A stretch of 64,000 bases of DNA from Bolinopsis microptera (taxonomy: Eukaryota; Ctenophora; Tentaculata; Lobata; Bolinopsidae). Position 1 is the stretch's first letter. Every line of letters starts with the position of its first letter. The stretch is from contig NC_087083.1 in the NCBI RefSeq assembly GCF_026151205.1, positions 11,842,944-11,906,943 on the forward strand, written 5' to 3'. The position numbers were made by a program, and so were the translations under genes. The notes below the pieces were generated by a model. The model was not told the DNA's origin and did no database searches. It saw nothing but the letters and a program-made list of their open reading frames with translations. Positions 35,201-58,544 of the stretch are shown in pieces.

Positions 35201-35493
35201 TGAAGCAAACAGGTATATTTCTGTGACAGTACAGCTCCCAGCTTAGCAGTTATGTAACCTGTCCCTGAAGCAAACAGGTATATTTCTGTGACAGTACAGC
35301 TCCCAGCTTAGCAGTTATGTAACCTGTCCCTGAAGCAAACAGGTCTATTTCTGTGACAGTACAGCTCCCAGCTTAGCAGTTATGTAACCTGTCCCTGAAG
35401 CAAACAGGTATATTTCTGTGACAGTACAGCTCCCAGCTTAGCAGTTATGTAACCTGTCCCTGAGTGTCCCTGAAGCAAACAGGTATATTTCTG
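32213..35493. repeat. 65/75-bp satellite array, about 50 copies
   Basis: Continuous head-to-tail array of a 65-bp unit (agctcccagcttagcagtta, then tgtaacctgtccctgaagca, then aacaggtctatttctgtgac). A minority of units are 75 bp because tgagtgtccc is inserted. Copies differ at only a few positions (ac/at, cag/cgg/ctg, gtc/gta). Clusters of identical variants recur, as expected from unequal crossing-over of multi-unit blocks. The array lies about 470 bp upstream of the protease TATA box. Confidence 0.97.
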
Positions 35494-38400
35494 CAACAGC
35501 CGTGATGTCGTTAACCATTATTATCAGCTCTAGTGCTCCGAAGAAGCCATCCCATTTTCACGGCCAGTTAATCCAGCAGTCGCCATTAGGTCGCCGTGAG
35601 CTCAAACTAGGGACACGTTTACAGTGACTGGTGACCTGGTGACCACCAATGCTATAGTCGATCATCATGAGCAAAACGCCAAAATAATCAGTAGTGACGT
35701 TTGTGTGATGGTACGAGAGTATATCTTGATTGTTTTGATCATGATCATCCTTCTTAGACTAGGCAGTGAAGGAAAAATTTTAAACGGTGGTTTACAGCTC
35801 TGAGATAAATCAAGACCACTAATTTATTCATCGATATATCAAATCTCAGTGATCGCAGATTAAACTGAGACAAGCATTGTTGGTTGCTCTGAAATAGATT
35901 AAAGTGGAAAATGTAGACGATCAGATGACGCAATTTTGGGAAATCCAGATATTTTTACAAAAAATCTTATAGACGTGGTGACAGCTAAGACAGATGTAAT
36001 TAATTTGCAATTGCCATTACTCGCACAGGAGATATGTGAGATATGTATCGCATTCTTCGCGTCTTGTCATGGTAGCCACAAACTATTAGACCCAGATATT
36101 TTGATTCTTCACAAACGGCTGTCCCCTGGCTATAAGATAAAAATGCATTACGTTATTCACTGTATAATAACGGGCAGCTGAGACTTTATGACGGATTTTC
36201 AAATTCTATCAATCTTGAGAAACTTTGAGGGTCATATCTTTTTGGCTGATATTGATAATGATATAGGCTGATATACAAGATTGTAAATTTAAATTGAGAA
36301 ATGTGTTATGTGTTTAAGACCACCTAAAAATATTACCTGAATAACTTTTTCGTGTTCTAACTGATTCTTGTAATTGCAAATATTTAATTTCTAATCAATC
36401 ATTTTCAGCCATCGTCCTTTGTTTTCCAGAGTAAAACATACGGGTGTCCGTACAGTTTTTAAAGATATATATTTTTATTTCTATTCTTCCTCGACTCAAA
36501 ATGTCACTGCTATAGTTAGTACCACTCCTCTTCACATAGATAAGGAAGCGGAGGGAAAGCCGTTACGTAAACTTTATATAAAATGAAGCATTATATCTTC
36601 TTAAAATCCGAAAACAGGAAAATATTCCACATATTTTCGCATATATAATATGACATGTGTTCAACTTCAACAGCATGTCTACCTCTGATGAATAGCTATC
36701 CTGCAGGAATACCTAGCGAATTCCAGTTGAAGCCTCCTAATGTTAACATTATGACGACATTTCAAATTATCGCTTTTAGTCCCTTCAGGGTAAAAACTGA
36801 AACCGTTTAAAAATGTAACATAGAAATGAACTGACGAAGGACCAGTGACAAATAGAAGCAATATTATAACATTCCAAGTAAATTCCTGACTTGCCTACGT
36901 CACAAAAGAATAGCGAATGACGGAATGAATAAGTTCATTCTTACCGCACGGCTGTCGTAAAACTATTACAACTTTACTTTTGTTGACGAGCATAATGTTC
37001 ATCAGAAGCCATGTACGCAGTTATTACGCAGTACGCACTACGTTGTAGTTTAAATAACTCTTATGTTTTCATTGCCGTACGTAATTACTCATTCTCACTT
37101 CTAGTTCTCAGTGGCAACCTATTTCATAGAATGCGTACTGTATGTTAGCAAATACCGCCTTATATCTTTACCTATAGAATACTTATAATAGTTACTTATA
37201 CTAGTATAGTATACCTACTATACTACTTTACTTATAATACGGTATTTTAGAAGTAGAACGTAGAACAGACGTTATATTAAAGTTATATCAAAGTTCCACG
37301 GAAATGTTAAAACCCTTTGAACAGTTGGGTTAAATCTTTATTTCATCAACTATATATATATAGTATATTAGCGGCTAAATCAAAAATAAATCACCTCACC
37401 TTAAATTTAAGCATTATTTTCCAGTCTTTTGGTTTGTGAAATTAAGTTCATAATTAAAGTTTCTAACCAGGTGTTTGCAGCAAGTATTCTATAGAGTTAC
37501 AAATACACATTATTCTTCAGAAGAGCTGGTAAGAGTATTTTTTGGTGCTGTTATCTAAAAACTTCCAAAAACTTATAAATTCTAGCTCTAGACTTTCAGT
37601 AGGCAAAAGCATGTACCAGCAAATAAAGCTAACAAACCGACTAATAAACTCATCAGCTATCCAACTCTAAGAAACGAGTAAATCACGTACGTACCCAATA
37701 CCCATCCTGATATACTTCCTAAAAACCCAGGTGCATCTGAAACACCACGAATATTATAATTGAAACTTCTCCTCGAAGCAAATCATGCCACTAATAAAGC
37801 AATTAGCCAATTATCAACACTAATTAGCTGCACGAAAGTGCCACATTTTCTACTGTTAACTGAAACCTCTTTCTAATTGTTCTCTTTGGGGGAGGTTAAA
37901 CACGTTTCTAATGTAAGTTAGGGAGCCTTGTTATAGTTAGTGCCGGTCATCATAGAAGTGACCCTGAAATTGATTGTTTACTGTATTTTATATTATTGTA
38001 CTATAATTGTTGTCTAAAGTCGCACTATATATTGCGAGGGAAGTAAGTGTGATGATGGGAGGAATCAAGTCAAAAGTTTCTGGTAAAATGTAATTTGAAA
38101 TAATTATATATCACAGTGAAAATGTTGGTGATAAGAACGTCGGATGCGAAGTCCAGATATCAACTTCACCAGTGACAACCTAGCAAAAGATCGAGTGCAA
38201 TGTTCCTTGGTAGTCGTACTACTCTAGGAAGCCCTGTTTTACAGAGATTTGCTACGATTTCCCGATCTGGAAGCAATAAACTAAATCCCATGCGGGCACG
38301 CGTGCACCGAGAAAGAGAAGTAGCATTCCGCAGATAATTGTCTTATCTTGAGGACTTGAGAAGTCACTCACGGAAATCTAGTGAAATGTGTTACCATAAA

Positions 38401-40300
38401 TCATAAATTTAGTGAAATGTGTTACCATAGATCATGCCAGACCAAGCTTGCCAGGCAGAGTATGCAATCTTTGATGATATTTAGTATGGCCTCGGAAAAT
38501 CTTTTTGTCGGCGGAAGATTTTGCCGTACGTGGAAAGTTGGATGTTCGACCAGTTGTTCGTAAAATCTGTAATACCATTTAATATACTTTGCTCAATATG
38601 TTCACAGGGTAAATGCCGAAAAAAAGATCATTTCGCTTCATAATTTTTTTAAATTTTCGCTTCATATCAGAAGAATAAAATAAATGTTGAAATATGCATG
38701 TTTGGGATGGATCTGCATTAATTAATCTGATATAAATCAAATCTAGTATTGGTGAACATTTTTCAGTTAAATATCTTAAAATATGAAGTCATCTTTGCGA
38801 TCAATGATTTCCGCGGGCGGTGGCATAAAAATGGTGTTTCTTAATCTCTATCAGTTGCATTTTTTGAAAGTAACAATCGAATTCATATTATTATTATACG
38901 ATGAATGATTCAAATTTTTGTTGACACTGGCTGAATCATCTATTGTGATAATTTAAGAGTGGCTGGTTAATGAATAATGAATGCTAAATGAGTTGCCACA
39001 GTCCACGCCGCAAAAACGCCCGCGGAAATTAAGTTTTTGACAAATGAGTTTTTAAAATATCAATGGCGAAAGTTGCGTCACCCTAAAATATGTGAAGATT
39101 TAAAATATTTGAGGAACTTAAAATAGTTGATTACATGCTCTAAACAAATACCTCAATCCAGTGAGTAAATGGTAAACTGACGATGACCTAGTCGTGCCAG
39201 TCATTTTGTAGAGTTACAACTTGAGACACACAATAGGGTTGGAATTATCCCCTTTAACCAGATGAACAATAGAATTACTAAAATGAACTTAAAATTTATT
39301 GCTAATAATAAGGAGGATGGGAGGGGCTATGATATACCCATTTGCTCGTTAACGTTATCAATACCATTATAGTATCCAGACCCTGCAAGGTGCACTTCGC
39401 CTACATGAATGAGATTAGTTGCTACAATCGTAGGGGTTTGTTTCTGTAATCAGGACACAATATGCTAACGTTAGGGAGACAATACACTAATGTTAGAGGG
39501 GATAATCCTACTGTGTTATTAAGTAGTATCTGTATCAGGTGTCTGAGTGGGTCGGAGTGCCGGGCTTGTTCCAGGGTAGTCATCAGTGTGGACTAGAGAT
39601 CTGGGCAATAAGTGGCTGGGAATTTGGTCATCAGTGTGGACTAGAGATCTGGGCAATAAGTGGCTGGGGATCTGGTCACGTGACACTGATTTATTTTCGT
39701 CTGATGTGGAAACTAAAATTGGAAATGATTACGGGACTTCTAGTGATGATTGTTACGGTGGTTGATGATGTAACAGTGGTGTTACAGTTAATGTATCAGT
39801 GGTGTTACAGTTGATGTATCAGTGGTGTTACAGTTGATGATGTCACAGTTTTGCTCGCGCACGTGCAATGTTTTGATGTTGCTACACAACGGCGCAGGTA
39901 ACGGGGTAATCTTCGATGAAATTACGACATTATTCTAACGGTTATTTTACCTCACTTCCGACGTTAAATATAAAAAATCTAAAAAATTCTTATAATGCTA
40001 TCTATATCTCCAATTCCTGTCCTTTTTCTACAACTCTGCTAAAAATCGCAAGGTTTCAACTCCATTTGCGAGCTTAAATTGGTGACATCGAATGTCCCCG
40101 TTGCCGGGGGGATTTTGTCAAGTTTAAAATATAGTATAGATAACCGATACAATCTTGAATTTTACCAATATAATTGTATGTAAAGTAAAGCCCGTCTTAG
40201 AGCTAATTCTGAAAGTTGTTCAGTGTTACCTGTTATCAAAATTAAATACCAGATAACCCCCACCCCACGGTAGACCCCTTCTTATTTAATTTTAAATGTT
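35494..40300. other. Long stretch with no gene seen
   Basis: No exon with matching phase could be assembled. Small local repeats: a 27-bp duplication at 38385-38440, a 45-bp duplication at 39583-39670, and three copies of ggtgttacagttgatgtatc at 39777-39838. Confidence 0.5.
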
Positions 40301-40310
40301 AAAAGTTTAC

Positions 40311-40382
40311 CTTTTTCACAAGATCTTTGCAGCCTTTTTCGCTGTAATCTCCATCATCATTACGAACAAGTAAGAGCAATGA
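40311..40382 (-). CDS. Candidate exon, unknown gene
   Basis: 72 bases between TTTAG and GTAAAC, open as 24 codons containing LLVRNDDGDYSEKGCKDLVKK-like sequence. The acidic/lysine composition looks protein-like. It cannot be joined in phase to the candidate exon at 41010-41129, so an exon may be missing or one call is wrong. No family recognised. Confidence 0.25.
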
Positions 40383-41009
40383 CTAAATCTGAAAATACCT
40401 GAAAATACCGTAGTTTAATTCGGGGAGGTATGTTCTTCCTGTTTAATCCATTAATTTGCACTTCTTATTTTGCTTAATACCACAACTTTCTAGTAATTGT
40501 GAGATAAGGTCACTGCAGGTATGTTATGCCGGATGATTCGGTATTAACTTTGTGTGCTATTATTAGTACTAAATTGGTTTTTCATTACAAAATACTCGGA
40601 CCGTTTAAGATTAGTTTATGTCATGCGAATAACAATAAAGATACCGATGTTCCGGTTATCATTAAAGTATTAACTTGGCTAAATTTTTCTATCAAAGCTG
40701 ATCCAAGAGCAGGCCATTTATAATTGACAAACAAAAAATTTTAGATGTGATAGCTGCAACAACTTTAATTTGTAACTATTTTAAATATTCCATTTTACAA
40801 AACATTAAGGAAATCTAACCGTATATTTCCGGAATAATCCTAATGTCTGTAAATCTTAGCAAGAATATATTTCGCATTCCAGATTCATAAGACGTAACGT
40901 TTTCTTACTCAGCAAAAAGTTAATGGACAGGGGTAATAGTTCACTTCTGAAATAAATAGATAAAATAATAAAGAAGTAAAACGAACAATTATTGTAGTAC
41001 TCATCTTAC

Positions 41010-41129
41010 CGTGAGGATGGTATAAGATTAACTCAGGATGAGTGGACACTTGGTTCTCCACGTACTTCTTGAGGTCGGTCCAGCGAATACTCAGTTCGCC
41101 AACCCCGCTTATATAGCAGCAGATGCAAC
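41010..41129 (-). CDS. Candidate exon, unknown gene
   Basis: 120 bases bounded by TTTCAG and GTAAGA, open in one frame with RWTDLKKYVENQVSTHPEL. Good splice signals and protein-like composition, but no partner exon could be confirmed. No family recognised. Confidence 0.35.
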
Positions 41130-41192
41130 CTGAAACTTGACATCGTGTGGGGCAATTTTGAAAAACTTAACTGAGTTACAGGCAACGTTACC

Positions 41193-41257
41193 GCGTTACG
41201 CAACTGCTAACACTCCAGGGGTAACGTTACGCCACTGCTAACACTCCAGGGGTAATT
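41193..41257. repeat. Tandem duplication, about 32 bp
   Basis: Two copies of cactgctaacactccagggg with preceding aacgttacg. Confidence 0.8.
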
Positions 41258-41378
41258 GGCTCAACATATTCTACTAAAACATTGATGTAGCCAATTCTGG
41301 AAGCATCCATGAAGGTGACGTGTAACACACTATTATTATAAAGCACATTCAGTGTACATGCATGTGATTGTATGAGAA

Positions 41379-42045
41379 CATGTGGCGGTGTTCTTAATTT
41401 GCTTGTAGATTCTGTATCGTATTTTGAGGTCTGGTAAAAAGTTTAACTGTTTGAGCTTGTGAACTACTAACTGCACCTCGTACATTTCTATTTGTTCATT
41501 GTTAACTGGCATGGAAACGGCACATCACCCTCACATTCCCTTACAAAATGTTGCTGTTATGAAATTGAACGGAACTTATGTGCACTATCTTTGATTGTGG
41601 TAAAAGGGAAACTTTGAGAGCTTACATTTGCAAGCACGAAATTTTCTGCCGTGCAAAATATTTTAAAAATGATCTACGGAAAAATAGAAAGTAAAACATG
41701 CATTACAGAAAGTCATTTTTGATTTTTTCACGATAATATGTTAGGTTTAAAACTGATTTGATAATTGAATACGTCATTTTGTAGCATTTTGAAACAAAAC
41801 TTCCCAGATAACTTGACTCGCATCTAATTGGTCTCGACCATATAGACTTGTATAGTATTGGATAGGTTATCCATAAGATGAATGAGGACTGAGGAGGTGG
41901 GCCATATTGGCATATTTGTTTTCACATGTGGTATTGATTTGTTGACTTGAATGGAATCAGATTTGTGAACTAATTTCAAAGGTCACAGTCTCACTTCCTA
42001 AACATTTAGGCACACAGTCACATCATTATCGATAATCTAAGTCTA
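41379..42045 (+). repeat. Dispersed 0.66 kb repeat, copy 1
   Basis: Direct-orientation match to 63157-63832, starting at catgtggcggtgttcttaat in both. Differences are small substitutions and indels of up to about 20 bases. No terminal repeats or coding frame seen. It ends about 35 bases before the ATG of the PPxY gene, so it probably supplies that gene's upstream region. Confidence 0.88.
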
Positions 42046-42079
42046 TTGACATCTTAATTAATGTGACCCCAATATCAGA

Positions 42080-42896
42080 ATGAAGATAACAATATATCTA
42101 ACTGTGCTGGTAGCAATGGTTGCTATTGTGTTGCTGTACACGGATAACAGTCTGAGTGAAGCATCTAGAAGAAGGAGCATATCATTCTCGTGAGTATACT
42201 GTCACAATGTAACACTGTCACAATATTATAAATATGTAGCTGGAAACTGCACTCTTTAGAGTCTGAAAACGAACCCAATCCTAATCCACGAAATGGATAT
42301 GAGCTCTCGCGGTGATTCGAGTTAAACTTGAGGGACATTGTTATAACATTAGGTTATCTCACAGGGACAGAAGGAGGTCGATAAGTTACGATACACGGAG
42401 GAGGTCGATTAGTTACGATACTCGAAGAAGATCTTACAGTACTTCCCGGAGATCTAGCGGGAGTAGCGCGGGAACTATCTTTGGTGTAGTAGCAGCAGTG
42501 TTGATCGGGATTATTGTCGTGTCATGTTGCATTTACCACAAATCAAGCAGATCCACACAATCAGGACAGGTAATAGTGTTACCTGCAACTCCCAGCACCC
42601 TCCCAGCACAGTACCCTCCTACTTCCTACACTGCTGCTAATCCTACAGTAGTGGGCTCTCAATACCCTCCTCCCTACCAACCATCTGGTCATACAGCTTA
42701 CCCTCCTCCTCCTCCTTCTAAAGAGGTAGTGCCGGGGACAGTGCAATATCCAACTGATACTGCAACAAGTGATCAAGCGCCGCCCTACGCAGCTGCAGCT
42801 ATTATTTCTCCACCAAACGCTGATCAGATGACTGAGACGATAGCACCCCTGCGGGATAGCCCACCGCCTACCTACAGCAGCGTCACCCATTCTTGA
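42080..42896 (+). CDS. Type I membrane protein with Arg/Ser repeats and PPxY-rich tail
   Basis: Two exons, 42080-42189 and 42365-42896, give 642 nt and 213 aa. The N-terminal signal peptide is followed by a short ectodomain made of a near-perfect 10-residue tandem repeat (RRRSISYDT twice, then RRRSYSTS) and a Ser/Gly linker. Next are a membrane segment at about residues 74-95 (GVVAAVLIGIIVVSCCIYH) and a proline-rich tail of about 118 residues. The tail carries PPPY, APPY and PPPTY motifs of the type bound by WW domains of Nedd4-family ligases. The layout resembles Shisa- and WBP1/VOPP1-like adaptors, but the cysteine-rich ectodomain of those families is absent. A polyadenylation signal follows at 42949. 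Confidence 0.8.
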
Positions 42897-42948
42897 AGTT
42901 GACAGTGTATTAATGATTGTTTAGTTAGGTTCTTAAGAATTTAAGAGA

Positions 42949-42954
42949 AATAAA
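42949..42954 (+). promoter_or_regulatory. Polyadenylation signal AATAAA
   Basis: AATAAA 52 bases after the stop of the PPxY gene. Confidence 0.6.
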
Positions 42955-44143
42955 ACTGGACAATGATTGAGATGGTTAATATTTGTAATAACAGTAAGAC
43001 AGTTCGCACGAGAGATTGATTGAGAGATATTAAGGTATATGGACATGGGACATGTTCATTTGAAGTTGAAGTTGAGGATATTGGTACAATATTAGCATTT
43101 AGCAACCCTATTAAAAGGCACGCGGGTGTAGTCAAACTATGTAAACCTTAACCGTGCACTGTGCTTTAACCGTGCCTTAACCGTGCCTTAACCGTGTTAT
43201 GCCACACTACCGAATTGCCAAACAGGGTGATTAGATATCGCCTAAATTCGGCCGGTATTGATTATATTTACATTTTCACACTTTAAACTTGTGACGGAGT
43301 TGATGTGGCTCCTGCTGCTGTGTTTGACCAAATTTACGAATTTCCAGTTAATAGAATAGTTAATAAAACAAAGTATTTTAGTAAAACAAAGTATTTTATT
43401 TATTAGCAGTGCAATCAATTCATATGATATAATTATAAAAATATAATAGTAATAGTATGTCACACCTATTTAACTGTTACGTTTGAGTAGTCGTGCCATG
43501 GCTAAATCTAACTAGGACCAGTGGTGTCGATTAACATTTAATAGGTGAGTCTAAGTGACACAAATGGAAAATTTTAAGAGAAGACGGATCAAAATACAGA
43601 TCCAAGGACAAGGAGACCCCACTGCAGGACCATACATGCTATTGGCTTGTGCATGGCCCAAAAGGTTCCAGTTGTCCAGGAAACTGTACGTAGCTGGTCA
43701 ACTATAGTTTTGAATTCAGACTAGGCTTGATGAGTTCTGGGGTTTCTAGAGGTAAGATTTGATGGTGCCAGGTTTGTTCAGGCGGACATGGAAATTATGC
43801 GATGAATATATAGGTATATAAAAATCATATCAATATAAAAATAGTGCTACAAAGTAGCGCGCGCCGGGCCAGACCATTATCAATGGTCAATGACAGGCTT
43901 CAAGCTACTGAAATTCACGAAGTTGAGTATATAATATTGTGAAAATTAAATATTGAATATGTGCTGACAGGAAAGTAAAAACTTTGACGAAAGCTTATAA
44001 TCTTCAAGTTACTGGGCCGCGCTCAGCCTGTCATTCCGCCGAATCTCTATTCGGAATGTTTATGAACATGATAGCCTGAGGTCCCCAGGTAATCTTCAGG
44101 TAAAGAGTTAAGTAGAAAAACTTACTTTTTTGCTGTCGTATTA

Positions 44144-44336
44144 GGGTCTGCCCACACTACACCATGTGGCGACGGGCTACATGGCGTGGGTCAAAAGGCA
44201 CAGTGTGTTTAGAGCTCCCGGTGTTTAGAACGCGGATTTGCTAAATCCACGCCAAGTGGCACAGTGTGTTTAGGTTAATCGGGCCATGTGGCCCGTCGCT
44301 ACATAACATGGTGTAGTGTGGGCACTGGGCAGACCC
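44144..44336. mobile_element. Harbinger-like MITE, 193 bp
   Basis: GGGTCTGCCCACACTAC ends with TTA on both sides, at the same position as the 152-bp element of the left arm. The extra length is an internal segment (gaacgcggatttgctaaatc and flanks) and a short tail insertion (actgggc), so the left element is an internal-deletion derivative or the reverse. Confidence 0.8.
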
Positions 44337-44572
44337 TTATATTTCACTGTGAAACATTGTTTCTTGATTGTACCATGCAATTACTACTCAATTACAATTT
44401 TCTAGTTATCTTTCACGACCTTTGAGATTAACCTACGTAACTGGATACCCTGCCTCTGTAATTCTCAACAATACTCGACAAATCTCAACAGTCAACAGCC
44501 CTTTACAGTTATTTTGAAACGTGCACCAATCTCGCCTAGTTCTTGGTTCAGCAGTGGAACCTTGTCGTGAAT

Positions 44573-45084
44573 ATGAATGAGAATCTGTCGAATCATGTTT
44601 GGATTATTGTTGTAGCAGCTGATACTCTTTGGGGTCTTTGTGTGATACTCGGTAAGTTTCGGACTTTACTTTAGCGATTATATTGTTGCTTGAAGTTTAT
44701 TCCTATAATCATCAGCGTATTTATTGCCATCTACGCAGTTTGTATAATAAAGTAATATCGTAGAGCTACGAGCATCAAATTTCAGGTATTATTGTGTTCA
44801 TATTGTGGGCACACAAACAGTGGCGTTTGAGAAGGCAAAGTGCTAGGACGGTGACATATCATCGTGTTTCAATCAATGCTTTAGATGGTGTAAGTTTGAT
44901 GGTCGACTCAATTATTTCGAATTTTCTTAAATATTAAGAAGTTCAATATTGCACTATGAATAGCTCTTTCATGAATATGATATTTTTGTATTAAATTACT
45001 TCGTGATGATGGGTCTAATAAATTTAGGACCTAGAGATAAGTATAAGAAGCTGTCCCCAGAGTGTCTTCATCACCTCCTATTGA
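44573..45084 (+). pseudogene. Small membrane protein, right copy, frameshifted
   Basis: Exons 44573-44651, 44786-44889 and 45028 onward match the left-arm gene in length and phase. In exon 3, five bases present on the left are missing after 45045. This changes the frame and gives a stop at 45082-45084, truncating the acidic/proline tail to leave 79 codons. The first of the two starts is also lost (ATG to GTG), leaving the Met at 44573. The membrane segment and basic stretch remain, so a shortened product is possible. Confidence 0.7.
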
Positions 45085-45129
45085 CGATGAAATTCCAAGA
45101 CCATCAGGAATAAACGTTAGTCAATACAG

Positions 45130-46440
45130 TTTTCATAAATTAGTATATTACTATTAGTAGTTACATATAGCTATCATCTTCAAATTCAACGGTTTTTTCG
45201 TTTAAAGGTGCCACTACGTTAATTACGTCACACATATTTGAGAAATATATAAAAGGGAATTTTAGGACACCCTGACAAGAAATGCACAAAAGTCTAAAAT
45301 TATTTTATGACCTGAATGTGTTTGGGATTGTTAAAATTGGCACAATTTTGACACCACAACAGGGTAAAAGTAAGTAATTTTGTCACAAACAAAATGGTCA
45401 TTGCTGGCAAAATAACTATAGTTTATTGACATTTTTATGGTGATAGAGTAACGTTATATTATATTCTAATCGAGATATGGTTAATGGTTCTTTAAATAGG
45501 GGAAAGCAATTTTATAACTAATTAAAAACTAGAAAGCTGCCTTTTACGAATCGTGATAAGATGCTTTGGCCACATAAAATGTATACTACCGAACATAAGT
45601 ATTCCCAATAATTAATAAAGTTTGTAGTTCATGGTATTAGTACTTGGTAGTCCATACTCATAGTCATATTATTATATTGTGCATTGTAATATCAATCACG
45701 TACGTAAACCTGATTTAGACAATTTATTTCTAATGCTAAGAGTAATATATTCATTTTTCGATCGACCGAATCACCGAATACCGAACCGACCGAATTGCGA
45801 GTGTATTCGGATTTCAGTCAATCTAATATTAGAATATTTTCGGTCACAGAAACCCGAATAGTTGATGGATCGGTAACCCTAGTGTGCTGTGTTACTCCAC
45901 TTCAGTACTGCCTTAGTAGGATGTGAAATAAGTAAGCCTCGGTATGGTCGTTGTTTGATGCAGTTTCTTAGTTCTCATTGTATCTTACAATTTGCGAGCG
46001 TAACCTAAAATTAGTAGGTGATATTCCAGTGTAGAGTGTTTTAATTTTGTCATCCTACATTTTGCAAATCTTCACAATCTTTTACACCGCAAATCTTCAC
46101 AGTCTGCAATTTGCTACATTTTTATACGTTCTGCACAAACATCTAACAAATAATGAACTGTTGCCAAAATGTAACTGGCCAGTTATTATTTCATTTATCT
46201 GTACGCATTTCTTATCTGTAAAACTTATCAGTGTCCTTAGCAGTTAGCACCCTGTTGCAATCCTGTAAATATTTTAGCAAGCAACTAATGAATTCCTTTT
46301 TAAAGAATTCACAATTTTAAAAACTAATTGTCGTGTACCGAATCAGAAGTGTCAACATTTTCTATTCAGTTTTTAGTTCCTCTCTTTAAGTGTATTGATC
46401 AGTTCAGTTTTTATTAATTGCTTCCAGAGAAAGATTATAG
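45130..46440. other. Intergenic region before the ABCC gene
   Basis: No exon seen. The clean counterpart of the smeared left-arm tract lies here (45415-46135). A short series of aatcttcaca-type repeats occurs at 46065-46105. Confidence 0.5.
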
Positions 46441-46445
46441 TAATC

Positions 46446-46566
46446 TTACACGAGGGCCAGTATTGTCACCTTTATATCACGACGGCCAGTATTGTCACCT
46501 TGGTATCACGAGGGACAGTATTGTCACCTTGATATCACGAGGGACAGTATTGCCACCTTTATATCA
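46446..46566. repeat. 29-bp tandem repeat next to ABCC start (right copy)
   Basis: About four copies of the same 29-bp unit as at 2111-2315, ending 8 bases before the ATG at 46575. An in-frame TGA in the last-but-one unit shows that translation cannot start further upstream in this copy. Confidence 0.9.
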
Positions 46567-46574
46567 ACATTCTT

Positions 46575-57840
<11,266 letters not shown>

Positions 57841-58544
57841 CTGTGAATGCAAATTAAAAGCATATTCTTTAAATTTTGTATTCAAATCTTCATCAATAGT
57901 GGTCAGGTGGCAGGATTTTGTTTTTTGACCCTGATGAAATCTGAAATCTCTAGCAACTTATTTATGAGACATATCGATTTTAAAGCTTTCAATAAAAAAC
58001 AATACACGATTTCAATTTTATTTTTCAAAGAGTTCTAAATTACATCGTTAAAGTTTGTTTTTAATTCTAACAGTCTCCTTAAATCGTTGTATCCTATATC
58101 TAATTCGTTGTATTCTACCTTACTCGGGAATATTATAGCGGGTTAATTTATGACTGGGAAAATTAATGACCGGGAAAAATATGGCGGACTTTCCCAAAAC
58201 CCGCCAAATTATCCCGGTCATGTATTTACCGGTGGCCGACCTTTCAAGTTTTTTTTCAGAGGTCAACAAATTTTCAACCGAAATTTCTGTTTTTGTTGCT
58301 TGTTAAAGAAGTTATTTCAATTTACAGTTATTGATATTACTCAGAAATAGAAAAAAAATACACGTCTATTTAAAGGAAAATAAATCTAAGCAATAATAAG
58401 TCAAATCTTCATTAAAGCGTATTCTCATTCTCATTATCGCTAATGTCCCCGCCATTCGCATTATTGAAATCCCCCTGAGCTGCTAACCGTCAAATTCGAA
58501 GTTGTATTGTTGTCTTAACAAGACTTTCATTTTGTCCGCTAATA

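Noticed and set aside
32213-35493. CRISPR-like array
   Set aside because: Units are head-to-tail without unique spacers; this is a eukaryotic satellite.
37695-37736. 42-base candidate minus exon (APGFLGSISGW)
   Set aside because: Splice signals are acceptable but it is very short and no neighbouring exon fits.
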